A model generated the notes under the pieces. It had not been told where the DNA came from. It did not search any database and was given only the letters and a program-made list of their open reading frames with translations. Position numbers and translations under genes: made by a program. Source: Gloeotrichia echinulata CP02 (lineage in GTDB: Bacteria; Cyanobacteriota; Cyanobacteriia; Cyanobacteriales; Nostocaceae). From it: a stretch of DNA of 64,000 bases. The stretch lies in assembly GCA_038087035.1 (NCBI GenBank), contig CP051187.1, positions 3,229,001-3,293,000 on the forward strand. The letters are read 5' to 3'. How positions within the stretch are numbered: position 1 is the first letter of the stretch; each line of letters opens with the position of its first letter. Positions 18,076 through 25,940 of this stretch are shown piece by piece.

Positions 18076-18471
18076 TCAAAATTTAGTAACTGTTATACTA
18101 AGACCAGAATCTAGTCGCGGAACCTTTAAATATTCAATTGGCTCAGTACTTTGAGAAGTGCGGATATTTGTTGATAACGGACATGGTTTAAAGATACCAC
18201 TCGGATTTTTAATCAAATCCAGTGGATTAAATTTTGGGCATCCCTGTTCCCGTAATATCACAATAGAATTAGGATTTTGTGTTGAATTATCAGTTTGGTC
18301 GGCAACATAGTTCCACTTATCACTAAGTGTGGCAGGTTCCGTTACCAAAACCTCCGCCTGATTGCGTTCACCTATTGTACTTGGCACATTCTCTTGATTG
18401 GCATAGACACTCTCGGTCATGGCGAGGGGACTAATCACAATAACTAAAGCAACGGCAGAGGATTTCATCAT
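18076..18471 (-). CDS. Small secreted hypothetical protein
   Basis: A 131-residue protein that I do not recognise. It starts MMKSSAVALVIVISPLAM and has a probable signal peptidase site after SVYA (about residue 24). The mature part is hydrophilic, with two cysteines spaced 20 residues apart (QGCPKFNPLD and FKPCPLS) that could form a disulfide in the periplasm. The ATG choice is uncertain by one codon. It stands alone, with a palindrome just downstream. Coding status is supported by the clean signal peptide. Confidence 0.6.
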   Translation of the reverse strand: MMKSSAVALVIVISPLAMTESVYANQENVPSTIGERNQAEVLVTEPATLSDKWNYVADQTDNSTQNPNSIVILREQGCPKFNPLDLIKNPSGIFKPCPLSTNIRTSQSTEPIEYLKVPRLDSGLSITVTKF

Positions 18472-18757
18472 TAATTAAATCTCTCAAAAGTTAATACAAG
18501 TTTAAGAATTAATTAGCTAGATGCACTAGATACAAAATAGCAGTTGCATTTCACCAACTAACAGGAATATTTAGTATTAATTAAGTAAAGTTATAGCAAA
18601 TTATTTAAGTTGAGAATGTTAATTCCAGTGAAGAATATTGGACATTGGCTTGCAAATCGCAAAATTATGGAATTTACTCTCTATCTATGACATATTTTAG
18701 CGAATTTTTCCAGCATCTACAGACACAATCCCCCATTAATCGATTTTAAGGGCGCAT

Positions 18758-18782
18758 GTAGGGGCGCAAGGCCTTGCGCCCC
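18758..18782. repeat. GGGGCGCAAGG palindrome, right arm shortened
   Basis: Perfect 22-bp core with the left GTA kept. It lies about 85 bases upstream of the probable MerR-type promoter of the copper genes. TTGGAAGTCCCTAA just downstream (about 18804) matches the terminus of the small MITE at 36729-36863 and may be a solo end. Confidence 0.85.
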
Positions 18783-18865
18783 GTCCAGGGGATATTGTTT
18801 CAATTGGAAGTCCCTAAATCCCTCTGTAAAGAGGTATAATACAAAAATTTGCAAAAATTTGTCAC

Positions 18866-18903
18866 ACCCTCTAGACTCTCCAGGCGAGTAGAGGGTTGAG
18901 AAT
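18866..18903 (+). promoter_or_regulatory. Probable MerR-family operator/promoter for the copper unit
   Basis: The inverted repeat ACCCTCTA...TAGAGGGT (18866-18873 and 18889-18896) contains ACTCTCCAGGCGAGTAGAG, close to the metal-responsive MerR operator pattern ACTCT(N)10AGAGG. It sits between a -35-like TAGACT (18872-18877) and a -10-like GAGAAT (18898-18903) spaced 20 bases apart, the overlong spacing that MerR activators correct. It precedes the DUF305, HMA and CopA genes in order. No MerR gene lies in the window. Confidence 0.6.
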
Positions 18904-19037
18904 CGAGTAAAAGGTTTACAATGAATTCAAGATGATTTCCCACCAGAAATCAGTAACAGCAGAACTCTAATTGCTGATTTTTGTGGAATCAGCCCCAGTC
19001 GCCCAGCAATCGTTCCTTTGGAATAAGGGCAAAAGTT

Positions 19038-19673
19038 ATGATTAGCAAATCAGGAATTTATATGCTCGTAGGTTTACTTGCGGGTAGTGCTATTATTACT
19101 GGTGGATCAATAATCTACAGTGCCACCGCTCAACAACAGCGTCCGTTAACATCTCCCTCTTGTGGTGCGTCAAACCGACAGCAAGTAGATAAACATTTTA
19201 TCGAAATGATGATACCGCACCATCAGCTAGCAGTCGAGATGGCGGACTTAGCTTTGCAAAAAGCTAAACATCCAGAAATTAAAAAATTAGCAGCAGCAAT
19301 TAAAACAGACCAGACCAAAGAAATTGAGCAAATGAAAGCTTGGTATCAACAGTGGTATGGCGCTGAAGTACCTGCTCATGGTATGACTGGCATGGGAATG
19401 CATCACGGTAGCGGTCAAGGGATGCCAACTATGCCTATGCACTCAGGAATGATGGGGATGGATATGAGTCTGGAGTCTTTGAAAAATGCCTCTGATTTTG
19501 ACAAGGAATTTATCCGCCAAATGATTCCCCACCATCAATCGGCGGTGATGATGGCGCAGATGGTTCTCAATAGTGCTAACCACCCACAAATTCATAACCT
19601 AGCTCAAGCTATGATCAAATCGCAAACTGCAGAAATTCAGCAGATGCAGCAATGGGATCAAGCTTGGTCTTGA
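19038..19673 (+). CDS. Exported DUF305 protein, two-copy HH-motif, copper-linked
   Basis: A 211-residue protein from the ATG at 19038, chosen because AAGGG lies eight bases upstream and a signal anchor follows at once (SGIYMLVGLLAGSAIITGGS). A longer TTG-started frame from 18981 is possible. It has two DUF305 repeats, each with a MIPHHQ box: FIEMMIPHHQLAVEMADLAL and FIRQMIPHHQSAVMMAQMVL. Between them lies a Met/His-rich stretch (GMGMHHGSGQGMPTMPMHSG) that could bind copper. The ferritin-like DUF305 family often accompanies copper resistance genes. Neighbours are an HMA chaperone 30 bases on and a CopA ATPase, so a periplasmic metal-binding role is likely. Confidence 0.88.
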   Translation: MISKSGIYMLVGLLAGSAIITGGSIIYSATAQQQRPLTSPSCGASNRQQVDKHFIEMMIPHHQLAVEMADLALQKAKHPEIKKLAAAIKTDQTKEIEQMKAWYQQWYGAEVPAHGMTGMGMHHGSGQGMPTMPMHSGMMGMDMSLESLKNASDFDKEFIRQMIPHHQSAVMMAQMVLNSANHPQIHNLAQAMIKSQTAEIQQMQQWDQAWS

Positions 19674-19703
19674 TAACGTTTTTCCTTACAATCCTGGAAA
19701 CCT

Positions 19704-19898
19704 ATGACACTCACACTCACAGTTCCCAACATGTCTTGTTCTGTTTGTGCAAAGAATATTACCAATGCACTCAAAGCAGTTGATGTCAACGCTAACATTG
19801 AAGCTGATCCTACAACCAAGCTTGTTAATGTAGATACTCAAGCCTCAGAAACAGTGATTAAGGAAGCCTTAGCTGCTGCAGGTTATCCAGCCAGTTAA
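19704..19898 (+). CDS. HMA-domain copper chaperone (CopZ/Atx1-like)
   Basis: A 64-residue single heavy-metal-associated domain: MTLTLTVPNMSCSVCAKNIT with the M-x-C-x-x-C metal loop, then a beta-alpha-beta fold ending EALAAAGYPAS. Cyanobacterial Atx1-type chaperones carry Cu(I) to CopA/PacS ATPases. The gene sits 30 bases after the DUF305 gene and 54 bases before the CopA start, so one copper operon is likely. A degenerate half of the GGCGCAAGG palindrome lies just after the stop (19900-19910). Confidence 0.9.
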   Translation: MTLTLTVPNMSCSVCAKNITNALKAVDVNANIEADPTTKLVNVDTQASETVIKEALAAAGYPAS

Positions 19899-19952
19899 AG
19901 GCGCAAGGCCTAGATCCCCTACCGCGTGGTCTATCTACTCCTAACTCCCCAT

Positions 19953-22319
19953 ATGGATAATCTCACACTCAAACTACAAGGCATGAGTTGTGCCTCTTGC
20001 GCCAATAATGTTGAAAAGGCGATTCGTTCGGTTCCAGGGGTGATTGATTGCAACGTCAATTTTGCAGCGGAGCAAGCTGCAATTAATTATGACCGCAAAC
20101 AAACCGATTTAGCGCATATCCAAGCGGCTATTGATGCTGCGGGATATTCGTCTTTTTCACTTGAAGATCCAGAAAAGGTCACAAGTGAAGATGAGTCCGA
20201 AGCGACAAGCCGGTTAGCGGCGCAAAGGGAACTCACCTTGAAGGTGGCTATGGCGGGTGTCATCAGTATTCTACTGCTATTGGGATCGCTGCCGATGATG
20301 ACTGGGCTAAATATACCTGTGATTCCCGGATTTCTGCATGATCCTTGGGTGCAGTTAGTTTTAACTACACCTGTTCAGTTCTGGTGTGGTGCTTCTTTTT
20401 ACCGCAATGGCTGGAAAGCCCTGAAACGCCATAGGGCAACTATGGATACCCTGATTGCCTTGGGTACGGGTGCAGCCTATCTATATTCTTTATTTGTTAC
20501 CTTTTTCCCAGGGTTTTTGATTGCTCAGGGCTTAATGCCTCATGTGTATTATGAAGTGGCAACGATAGTCATTACTTTAATTCTGCTAGGGCGATTTTGG
20601 GAAAATCGCGCTAAAAGAGAAACTTCTCAAGCCATCCGCCAACTGATGGAACTGCAAGCTAGAGATGCTAGAGTCATCCGCGATGGTGTGGAAATTGATA
20701 TTCCCGTCGCCAAAGTCAAAATCAATGATGTGATTTTGGTTCGTCCAGGGGAAAAGATTCCCGTAGATGGGGAAGTAATAGAAGGTATTTCAACGGTAGA
20801 TGAGGCGATGGTGACTGGTGAAAGTTTGCCAGTCACAAAGCAACTAGGGGATGAGGTAATTGGTGCGACAATTAATGGTACTGGTGCATTTAAGTTTCGG
20901 GCAACACGGGTAGGGAAAGATACGTTTTTGTCTCAAATCGTCAAACTTGTGCAACAGGCTCAAGGTTCCAAAGCACCGATTCAGCGATTGGCTGACCAAG
21001 TTACGGGTTGGTTTGTACCAGCTGTCATTACCATTGCGATCGCCACTTTTGTGATTTGGTTTTACTTCAGCGGCAACCTGACTTTGGCAATCATCACAAT
21101 GGTGAGTGTACTTATTATCGCCTGTCCCTGCGCTTTAGGATTAGCTACCCCCACTTCTATCATGGTGGGCACAGGCAAAGCTGCAGAATATGGCATCTTA
21201 ATTAAGGACGCCCAAAGCTTAGAATTAGCACACAAAATTCAAACTATCGTCCTAGATAAAACAGGTACTTTGACTGTAGGAAAACCCACGGTGACAGACT
21301 TCGTAACAGTCAACGGCACAGCCAATCACAATGAGTTAAGGCTTTTAGAATTAGCAGCAGCAGTTGAACGAAATTCTGAGCATCCCTTGGCAGCAGCGGT
21401 GGTAAAATATGCCCAGTCTCAAATAGAAGCCAACAACTGGGAAGAAATATCTGCGGTAACAGATTTTGCGGCTCAGGCTGGTAGCGGTGTACAAGGTATC
21501 GTAGATGAAAAGCTTGTACAAATTGGGACACAACGCTGGTTAGCAGAACTGGGGATTAACACTGAGGATTTACAGTATTATCAACAAACTTGGGAAGCCG
21601 TCGCTAAAACGGTGATTTGGATGGCGGTAGATGGGGAAATACAAGGGATAATGGGGATTGCCGATGCCCTTAAATTTTCATCATTTGCCGCCGTGAAAGC
21701 ACTAATAAACATGGGCTTAGAAGTAGTAATGCTTACCGGAGACAATCAACCAACCGCAGAGGCGATCGCCCAAGAAGTAGGTATTAATCAAGTCTTTGCC
21801 GAAGTGCGACCAGATCAGAAAGCGGCGATTATTAAATCCTTGCAAGAAGGGGGACTGGGGACTGGGAAAAATTCTCCTAATTCCTCACTCCTCACTCCTA
21901 ACTCCATCGTCGCTATGGTCGGCGATGGTATAAATGATGCACCAGCCCTGGCGCAGGCTGATGTGGGAATTGCAATTGGTACGGGAACAGATGTGGCGAT
22001 CGCCGCTAGCGATATTACCCTCATTTCTGGAGACTTGCAAGGAATCGTGACGGCTATTCAACTCAGCCGCGCTACCATTGCCAATATTCGCCAAAATCTT
22101 TTCTTCGCCTTTATTTACAATATCATTGGGATTCCCATTGCGGCTGGAATTCTCTTCCCCATCTTTGGCTGGTTACTCAATCCCATTATCGCCGGTGCAG
22201 CGATGGCTTTTTCGTCACTATCTGTGGTGACTAATGCCCTGAGATTGCGTAATTTTCAACGTGACATCTCCTACACTGAACCGAAGCGGTTACAGTGTAG
22301 GCTTCCAACAGCCCAATGA
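19953..22319 (+). CDS. copA: Copper-translocating P1B-type ATPase with a repeat-derived insert and altered C-terminus
   Basis: A 788-residue Cu(I) exporter from the ATG at 19953 (a GTG at 19926 would add nine residues). The N-terminal HMA domain carries GMSCASC (residues 10-16). Membrane segments surround the A domain (MVTGESLPV), the CPC ion-path motif (391-393, ACPCALGLATP), the phosphorylated Asp in DKTGTLT (about 434), the HP motif (SEHPLA) and the hinge GDGINDAP (about 656). It pumps Cu(I) across the plasma or thylakoid membrane. Two oddities: about 20 residues (EGGLGTGKNSPNSSLLTPNS) interrupt the P domain just before VAMVGDGIND, and are encoded by spacer-like repeat DNA; and the last 15 or so residues come from a TnpB-type element end. 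CopA versus PacS/CtaA cannot be settled. Confidence 0.92.
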   Translation: MDNLTLKLQGMSCASCANNVEKAIRSVPGVIDCNVNFAAEQAAINYDRKQTDLAHIQAAIDAAGYSSFSLEDPEKVTSEDESEATSRLAAQRELTLKVAMAGVISILLLLGSLPMMTGLNIPVIPGFLHDPWVQLVLTTPVQFWCGASFYRNGWKALKRHRATMDTLIALGTGAAYLYSLFVTFFPGFLIAQGLMPHVYYEVATIVITLILLGRFWENRAKRETSQAIRQLMELQARDARVIRDGVEIDIPVAKVKINDVILVRPGEKIPVDGEVIEGISTVDEAMVTGESLPVTKQLGDEVIGATINGTGAFKFRATRVGKDTFLSQIVKLVQQAQGSKAPIQRLADQVTGWFVPAVITIAIATFVIWFYFSGNLTLAIITMVSVLIIACPCALGLATPTSIMVGTGKAAEYGILIKDAQSLELAHKIQTIVLDKTGTLTVGKPTVTDFVTVNGTANHNELRLLELAAAVERNSEHPLAAAVVKYAQSQIEANNWEEISAVTDFAAQAGSGVQGIVDEKLVQIGTQRWLAELGINTEDLQYYQQTWEAVAKTVIWMAVDGEIQGIMGIADALKFSSFAAVKALINMGLEVVMLTGDNQPTAEAIAQEVGINQVFAEVRPDQKAAIIKSLQEGGLGTGKNSPNSSLLTPNSIVAMVGDGINDAPALAQADVGIAIGTGTDVAIAASDITLISGDLQGIVTAIQLSRATIANIRQNLFFAFIYNIIGIPIAAGILFPIFGWLLNPIIAGAAMAFSSLSVVTNALRLRNFQRDISYTEPKRLQCRLPTAQ
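22269..22301. repeat. Imperfect hairpin at the copA stop: probable right end of an IS200/IS605-type element
   Basis: CCTACACTGAACCG pairs with CGGTTACAGTGTAGG around AAG, with one bulged base. It lies where the 3' end of a TnpB-type element would have its terminal hairpin and guide-RNA scaffold, and it encodes part of the copA C-terminus. Confidence 0.6.
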
Positions 22320-22570
22320 AGGGTATGAAGGATTTCCTTTGTGGTACTATCGTCCATAGATCCAACTATGTTCAGTTTCCCACTACGGCGTTTTATACTA
22401 GGGAAAATGCCCAACCCTAGTCTTTTTAGGTTGATTGCGGCGTTAATATCGCGGTCAACCATCAAAGTATTTTGCTCATCCCAATATTCTCTGATACCGC
22501 AATCAGTAAAAATAATTTCATTACGATAACTGAGAATCATGGCTCTTCCGTACTTAGCGTGCTGAATTTG
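22271..22570 (-). pseudogene. TnpB (IS200/IS605-type) C-terminal relic
   Basis: The minus-strand frame reads IQHAKYGRAMILSYRNE and then DEQNTLMVDRDINAAINLKR, the conserved RDxNAAxNL C-terminal box of TnpB nucleases. The expected CxxC zinc knuckle is degenerate (FTDCGIREYWDE). Only about the last 100 of the expected 400 residues remain, and the frame runs out through the terminal hairpin, overlapping the end of copA by 49 bases on the opposite strand. A dead remnant. Confidence 0.8.
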
Positions 22571-22673
22571 TTAAAAAATAAGTTTGAAACCCTTGCCTGG
22601 CTCCGATAAAAGCCATTATTTTTTGTATTTGAGCTACTGTTACTAAAAATCAAATTATAAACGCCTATAAGCC

Positions 22674-22934
22674 TTGTTATTAAAGCAATTTAATCGACTT
22701 TCATTAATAATTAAGCACGCTATACACGCAAGAGCCTTAAATCTTAGGATATCTGAGCGTCGATTAAATAAACTGCGCTTATATTCAGTTCAAAAAGATA
22801 TGACCATGACAAGAATTCTTGAGGATTTTATCGACTCCTTAAAACTTGAAAATGGTGATTCCGCACTTCGTGCCGCTTCTCTACGAGCGCCGAAGGCTAC
22901 GCTAACATCGACCCGCAACCGATTCAATCCGTAG
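22674..22934 (+). CDS. Possible ribbon-helix-helix DNA-binding protein, start and end uncertain
   Basis: An 86-codon frame whose core LNLRISERRLNKLRLYSVQK followed by DMTMTRILEDFIDSL fits a short beta-strand plus two helices, as in the CopG-type repressors often seen next to TnpB elements in cyanobacteria. The only upstream starts are weak (TTG at 22674), and the last 20 residues are translated from a repeat and half of a long hairpin, so the gene may be decayed or truncated. Function beyond DNA binding is not claimed. Confidence 0.4.
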   Translation: MLLKQFNRLSLIIKHAIHARALNLRISERRLNKLRLYSVQKDMTMTRILEDFIDSLKLENGDSALRAASLRAPKATLTSTRNRFNP

Positions 22935-22954
22935 GATTGAATCGGTTGCGGGTC
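22910..22954. repeat. Perfect 21-bp stem hairpin
   Basis: GACCCGCAACCGATTCAATCC (22910-22930) pairs exactly with 22934-22954 across a GTA loop. There is no U-run, so it is not a classical terminator. It covers the 3' end of the ribbon-helix-helix frame. A second small hairpin follows near 22990 (CGTCCTTCGGACTGAG). Confidence 0.9.
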
Positions 22955-23100
22955 AATTCGTCATCACCCCGTAATTCATCTCATCACTCGTCCTTCGGAC
23001 TGAGTGAGAGGCTTCTTGCGGTTTTAGCTAAAATCATTTTATAGTTGCACAGAAAGCGGATGATGCAACTTGAAATATTTTCACCCAACTCAATATTGAC

Positions 23101-23139
23101 AAACCTACCCCCTTTCCCTACAAGGGAAGGGGGGTTTGA
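23101..23139. repeat. CCCCCTTTCCC/GGGAAGGGGGG hairpin
   Basis: AAACCTACCCCCTTTCCC faces GGGAAGGGGGGTTTG across TACAA. It is a widespread cyanobacterial spacer hairpin; a related one lies at 33875-33960. It sits 25 bases beyond the SDR gene's end. Confidence 0.7.
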
Positions 23140-23163
23140 AAGCCTTGCAAAAAAAATACCTAA

Positions 23164-23955
23164 TTATTTGTTGTCTTGCATACTTCTGACTAGTTTGGTT
23201 ACTAGCTTTCTAGGTGTAAATCTTACGGATTCAGCGAGTATCTTATTTTTCACCCCAGGAATCACAACGGTTTTGTTTTCCAGCAAACTGCGATAACCAA
23301 TTTTCGCAACGGTTTCCGCATCCATAATCTTTTGACCACTGACTAGCTTGGAGTCTTCCATCGCAGCTCTTTGTTGAAAACCAGACTCTGTAGGTCCAGG
23401 ACAGAGTACGGTAACAGAAACACCAGTACCTTCTAACTCATTAGCGATCGCTTCGGAGAAGGATAAGACATAGGCTTTGCTAGCATAATAAACTGCCATG
23501 AGCGGTCCTGGTTGAAAAGCAGCCGTCGAGGCCAGATTTAATATTTTTCCAGAACCTTGCTGAACCATATCTTTGACGAATAACTTAGTTAAATGGGTTA
23601 GACACACCACATTTACTTGTAGCATTTGCAGTTCAGCCGTTATGTCAGTTTCGTGAAATAGTCCGTAGGTAGCAAATCCAGCATTATTCACCAGTACATC
23701 CACCTTGATGGATGCTTCTTGCAGCTCCGTGAAGATTTCTTCTGGAGCTGTGCTTAGAGATAAATCCTTAGCAATCACCTTGCTCTGGGTGCCAAATTTT
23801 TGTTTAAAGTCATTGGCGATCTGAGTCAACTTTTGCTCAGTTCTGGCTACTAAGACCAGATTGTAACTATCCTGAGCAAATAACTTAGCGAGTTCGTAGC
23901 CAATCCCACCAGAAGCACCAGTGATCAGCGCGGTTGGTTTGCGATTACCCTGCAT
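23164..23955 (-). CDS. Classical short-chain dehydrogenase/reductase
   Basis: A 263-residue SDR. The N-terminal TALITGASGGIGYELAKLFA holds the TGxxxGxG nucleotide site, NNAGFATYG the NNAG strand, LNLASTAAFQPG the catalytic Ser, and AVYYASKAYVLSF the YxxxK pair. Several positively charged residues after beta-2 (ARTEQK) favour NADPH. It resembles DltE/YqjQ-type short-chain reductases acting on lipids or ketones. It lies 200 bases from the lipase gene in the same orientation, at the edge of the redox/lipid island, but a shared operon is not shown. Confidence 0.9.
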   Translation of the reverse strand: MQGNRKPTALITGASGGIGYELAKLFAQDSYNLVLVARTEQKLTQIANDFKQKFGTQSKVIAKDLSLSTAPEEIFTELQEASIKVDVLVNNAGFATYGLFHETDITAELQMLQVNVVCLTHLTKLFVKDMVQQGSGKILNLASTAAFQPGPLMAVYYASKAYVLSFSEAIANELEGTGVSVTVLCPGPTESGFQQRAAMEDSKLVSGQKIMDAETVAKIGYRSLLENKTVVIPGVKNKILAESVRFTPRKLVTKLVRSMQDNK

Positions 23956-24156
23956 AATTTTCTCCTTCCTTAAAGGTTGAAAACAGATAGATGAATAACT
24001 AGTTATTACTGATTGATAATTCAGTTACCCATTGGTAATAACTAACTAGACAAAAATTGGCAACATTTAATCAAACCAGAATACAAATCTACAGTACTTC
24101 TGGTTAACACAGCAGAGGCCGACTTGCAATAAAACTCTGACGATATGATTACCAGT

Positions 24157-25563
24157 TTACCAGTTGGCAATTTCTAATTGCAGCAGTGCTTTTGCTCCCA
24201 ACACCTGTTTTCCCCTTTGAGGTAAGGGAATCGCTGCATTGGAATTTAATTGCACATTTGGCTCTGATATCTCGGAATTCCAGCTATATTTAGCCTGGTA
24301 GCTATTATTTGTGGCGGTAACATCAACAATTATATAGTCAGACCACAGGGGTAGCTGATCTATGTTATCGCCATATAACGAGTTTTGATCTTTTCTTTTG
24401 AAAGAAAATATCGCTAATCGAATGGCATATCTACAGGTATTATTAGCAGAGGCAGAGTAGCGGGGAATTAAGAAGGCTGTAAACAGCGGGATAGGTTGAC
24501 TTCTGGTTAACTCCAGTGTGATTGGGCAATAGTGGGCGATCGCTTGTTCATGTATAGCAATGGGAAGACCACGCAGAGCAACTCGGACTTCCATTTGATA
24601 AAAAGTACTATCGCTATTACTGAGTGATATATTGCAAAGAGATAGCTTAACCTTGATATCACCAAATAGAAATCGTTGTAGATTTTGATAGCCTTCTTCA
24701 GAATTTAGCATCCCATAACGCCCAGTGTGACTCCGATGAATATAGGCGCGATGAGTTCCTTTAACGTAGGCTTTAGCAATCTGAACTAGACCATCACTTT
24801 GTGGACTTACAACCCTACCGATCATACTACCATAATCTTGTGAATTGGTGCCGATGATACAAAAAACTCGGTCTTCAGGAAATGCGCCTGCTAGATTTTG
24901 CGGATCAAATTTCGGGTCTAATCGAGCGCCTGGTTTGACTTGCAAAGTCAAATATTCGTACATCCGCTGTGGACCAAAGTCATCCGAATTATTTAATCGG
25001 AATGTGTCCCTGAGTGTTTCGATTAAGCCGCCACCAACCTGAAAATAAATACCACCATGAGGTGTGCCATAAGTAAAGAACTTATCAATATGATCGACAG
25101 CTTTCTCCTTATTTTCGGGATAAATTTTCTGAATTAAACTGCGACAGACAAGACCTCCCATAGAGTGTGCTATCAGATAAATTTTGTTAGCACCAGTTTG
25201 CTGTTTGACAGTCTTGATTAGGTCCCTTAAACCCTTGGCTATTTCCTCCATCTCCAGCCGAATCGGAGTCGAGGAACCAAAACTTTGGGTGGTTATATCA
25301 TAAAATCGGTAAATATAAATACTTTTGGGATTACTGTTCAACTGGTTATTCTCCAAAATTGCTTGATAACCGTGATCAGTCATCAGCCGCAGCAATGGAC
25401 TCTCGAAAAAAAACTTTTGCGGATCTCCTTTCTCTCCCACCCGCACATGGCTTGAACCACTGTTAAACCCATAAAATGGATCGTCAACCCCTGTCTCAAC
25501 GTCGTTTTGTGTACCAGCATATCCCCGAACAAAGATTATCGGCAAATACTTTTGTTGTGCCAT
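24157..25563 (-). CDS. Lipase-like alpha/beta hydrolase
   Basis: A 468-residue protein. The N-terminal half is an alpha/beta hydrolase: YLPIIFVRGYAGTQNDVETG near the start corresponds to the oxyanion loop, KIYLIAHSMGGLVCRSLIQ (about 145) is the nucleophile elbow with Ser in AHSMG, and FTYGTPHGG follows, as in LCAT-like and triacylglycerol lipases. The C-terminal third (from about 315, FGDIKVKLSLCNISLS) looks like an all-beta domain. No signal peptide is visible, so it is cytosolic or exported without a leader. It starts the island that also contains di-haem cytochromes and an OYE reductase. Substrate unknown. Confidence 0.8.
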   Translation of the reverse strand: MAQQKYLPIIFVRGYAGTQNDVETGVDDPFYGFNSGSSHVRVGEKGDPQKFFFESPLLRLMTDHGYQAILENNQLNSNPKSIYIYRFYDITTQSFGSSTPIRLEMEEIAKGLRDLIKTVKQQTGANKIYLIAHSMGGLVCRSLIQKIYPENKEKAVDHIDKFFTYGTPHGGIYFQVGGGLIETLRDTFRLNNSDDFGPQRMYEYLTLQVKPGARLDPKFDPQNLAGAFPEDRVFCIIGTNSQDYGSMIGRVVSPQSDGLVQIAKAYVKGTHRAYIHRSHTGRYGMLNSEEGYQNLQRFLFGDIKVKLSLCNISLSNSDSTFYQMEVRVALRGLPIAIHEQAIAHYCPITLELTRSQPIPLFTAFLIPRYSASANNTCRYAIRLAIFSFKRKDQNSLYGDNIDQLPLWSDYIIVDVTATNNSYQAKYSWNSEISEPNVQLNSNAAIPLPQRGKQVLGAKALLQLEIANW

Positions 25564-25640
25564 ATATATCCCTCCTATTGTTTTTGTTAATCACGCCGTC
25601 ACCCTGATATAAATAAGTATAAGACTTACGCATCTGTCAT

Positions 25641-25745
25641 AGTTTTAACGCGAGAGCTTGTCATCGCGCAGCGTGTCGCAGACAAGGGTCAAAAGTCAAG
25701 AGTCCAAAAAACCTGGACTTTTGACCCTTGACTGTTGACTCTTGA
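25641..25745. repeat. Inverted second copy of the 8198-8322 repeat
   Basis: The 25641-25719 block is the reverse complement of 8244-8322, with its TCAAGAGTC/TTGACCC hairpin around AAAAAA continuing to 25745. ATAAGACTTACGCATC just before it (25619) matches the end of the AGGACTTACGC MITE family. The remaining spacer to 25940 contains CTATGAACTATAAAGTT/ATAGTTCATAGTAATG inverted pieces (25852-25895). Confidence 0.85.
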
Positions 25746-25940
25746 CCACGATAGCGGAAAATATATGTGCCCAGAGAGTAGGTCATGAAGTAATTTTTCT
25801 CTGTTACAGTTGCAAATTAGGAAATACTCTACGCCTATGTATCGATGAATTTTATAGTTCATAGTAATGCTTTAGCCCTACTATGAACTATAAAGTTACG
25901 AGATTATCAAAAGCTCTGCTAAGTATCCAGACAAGTCAAC

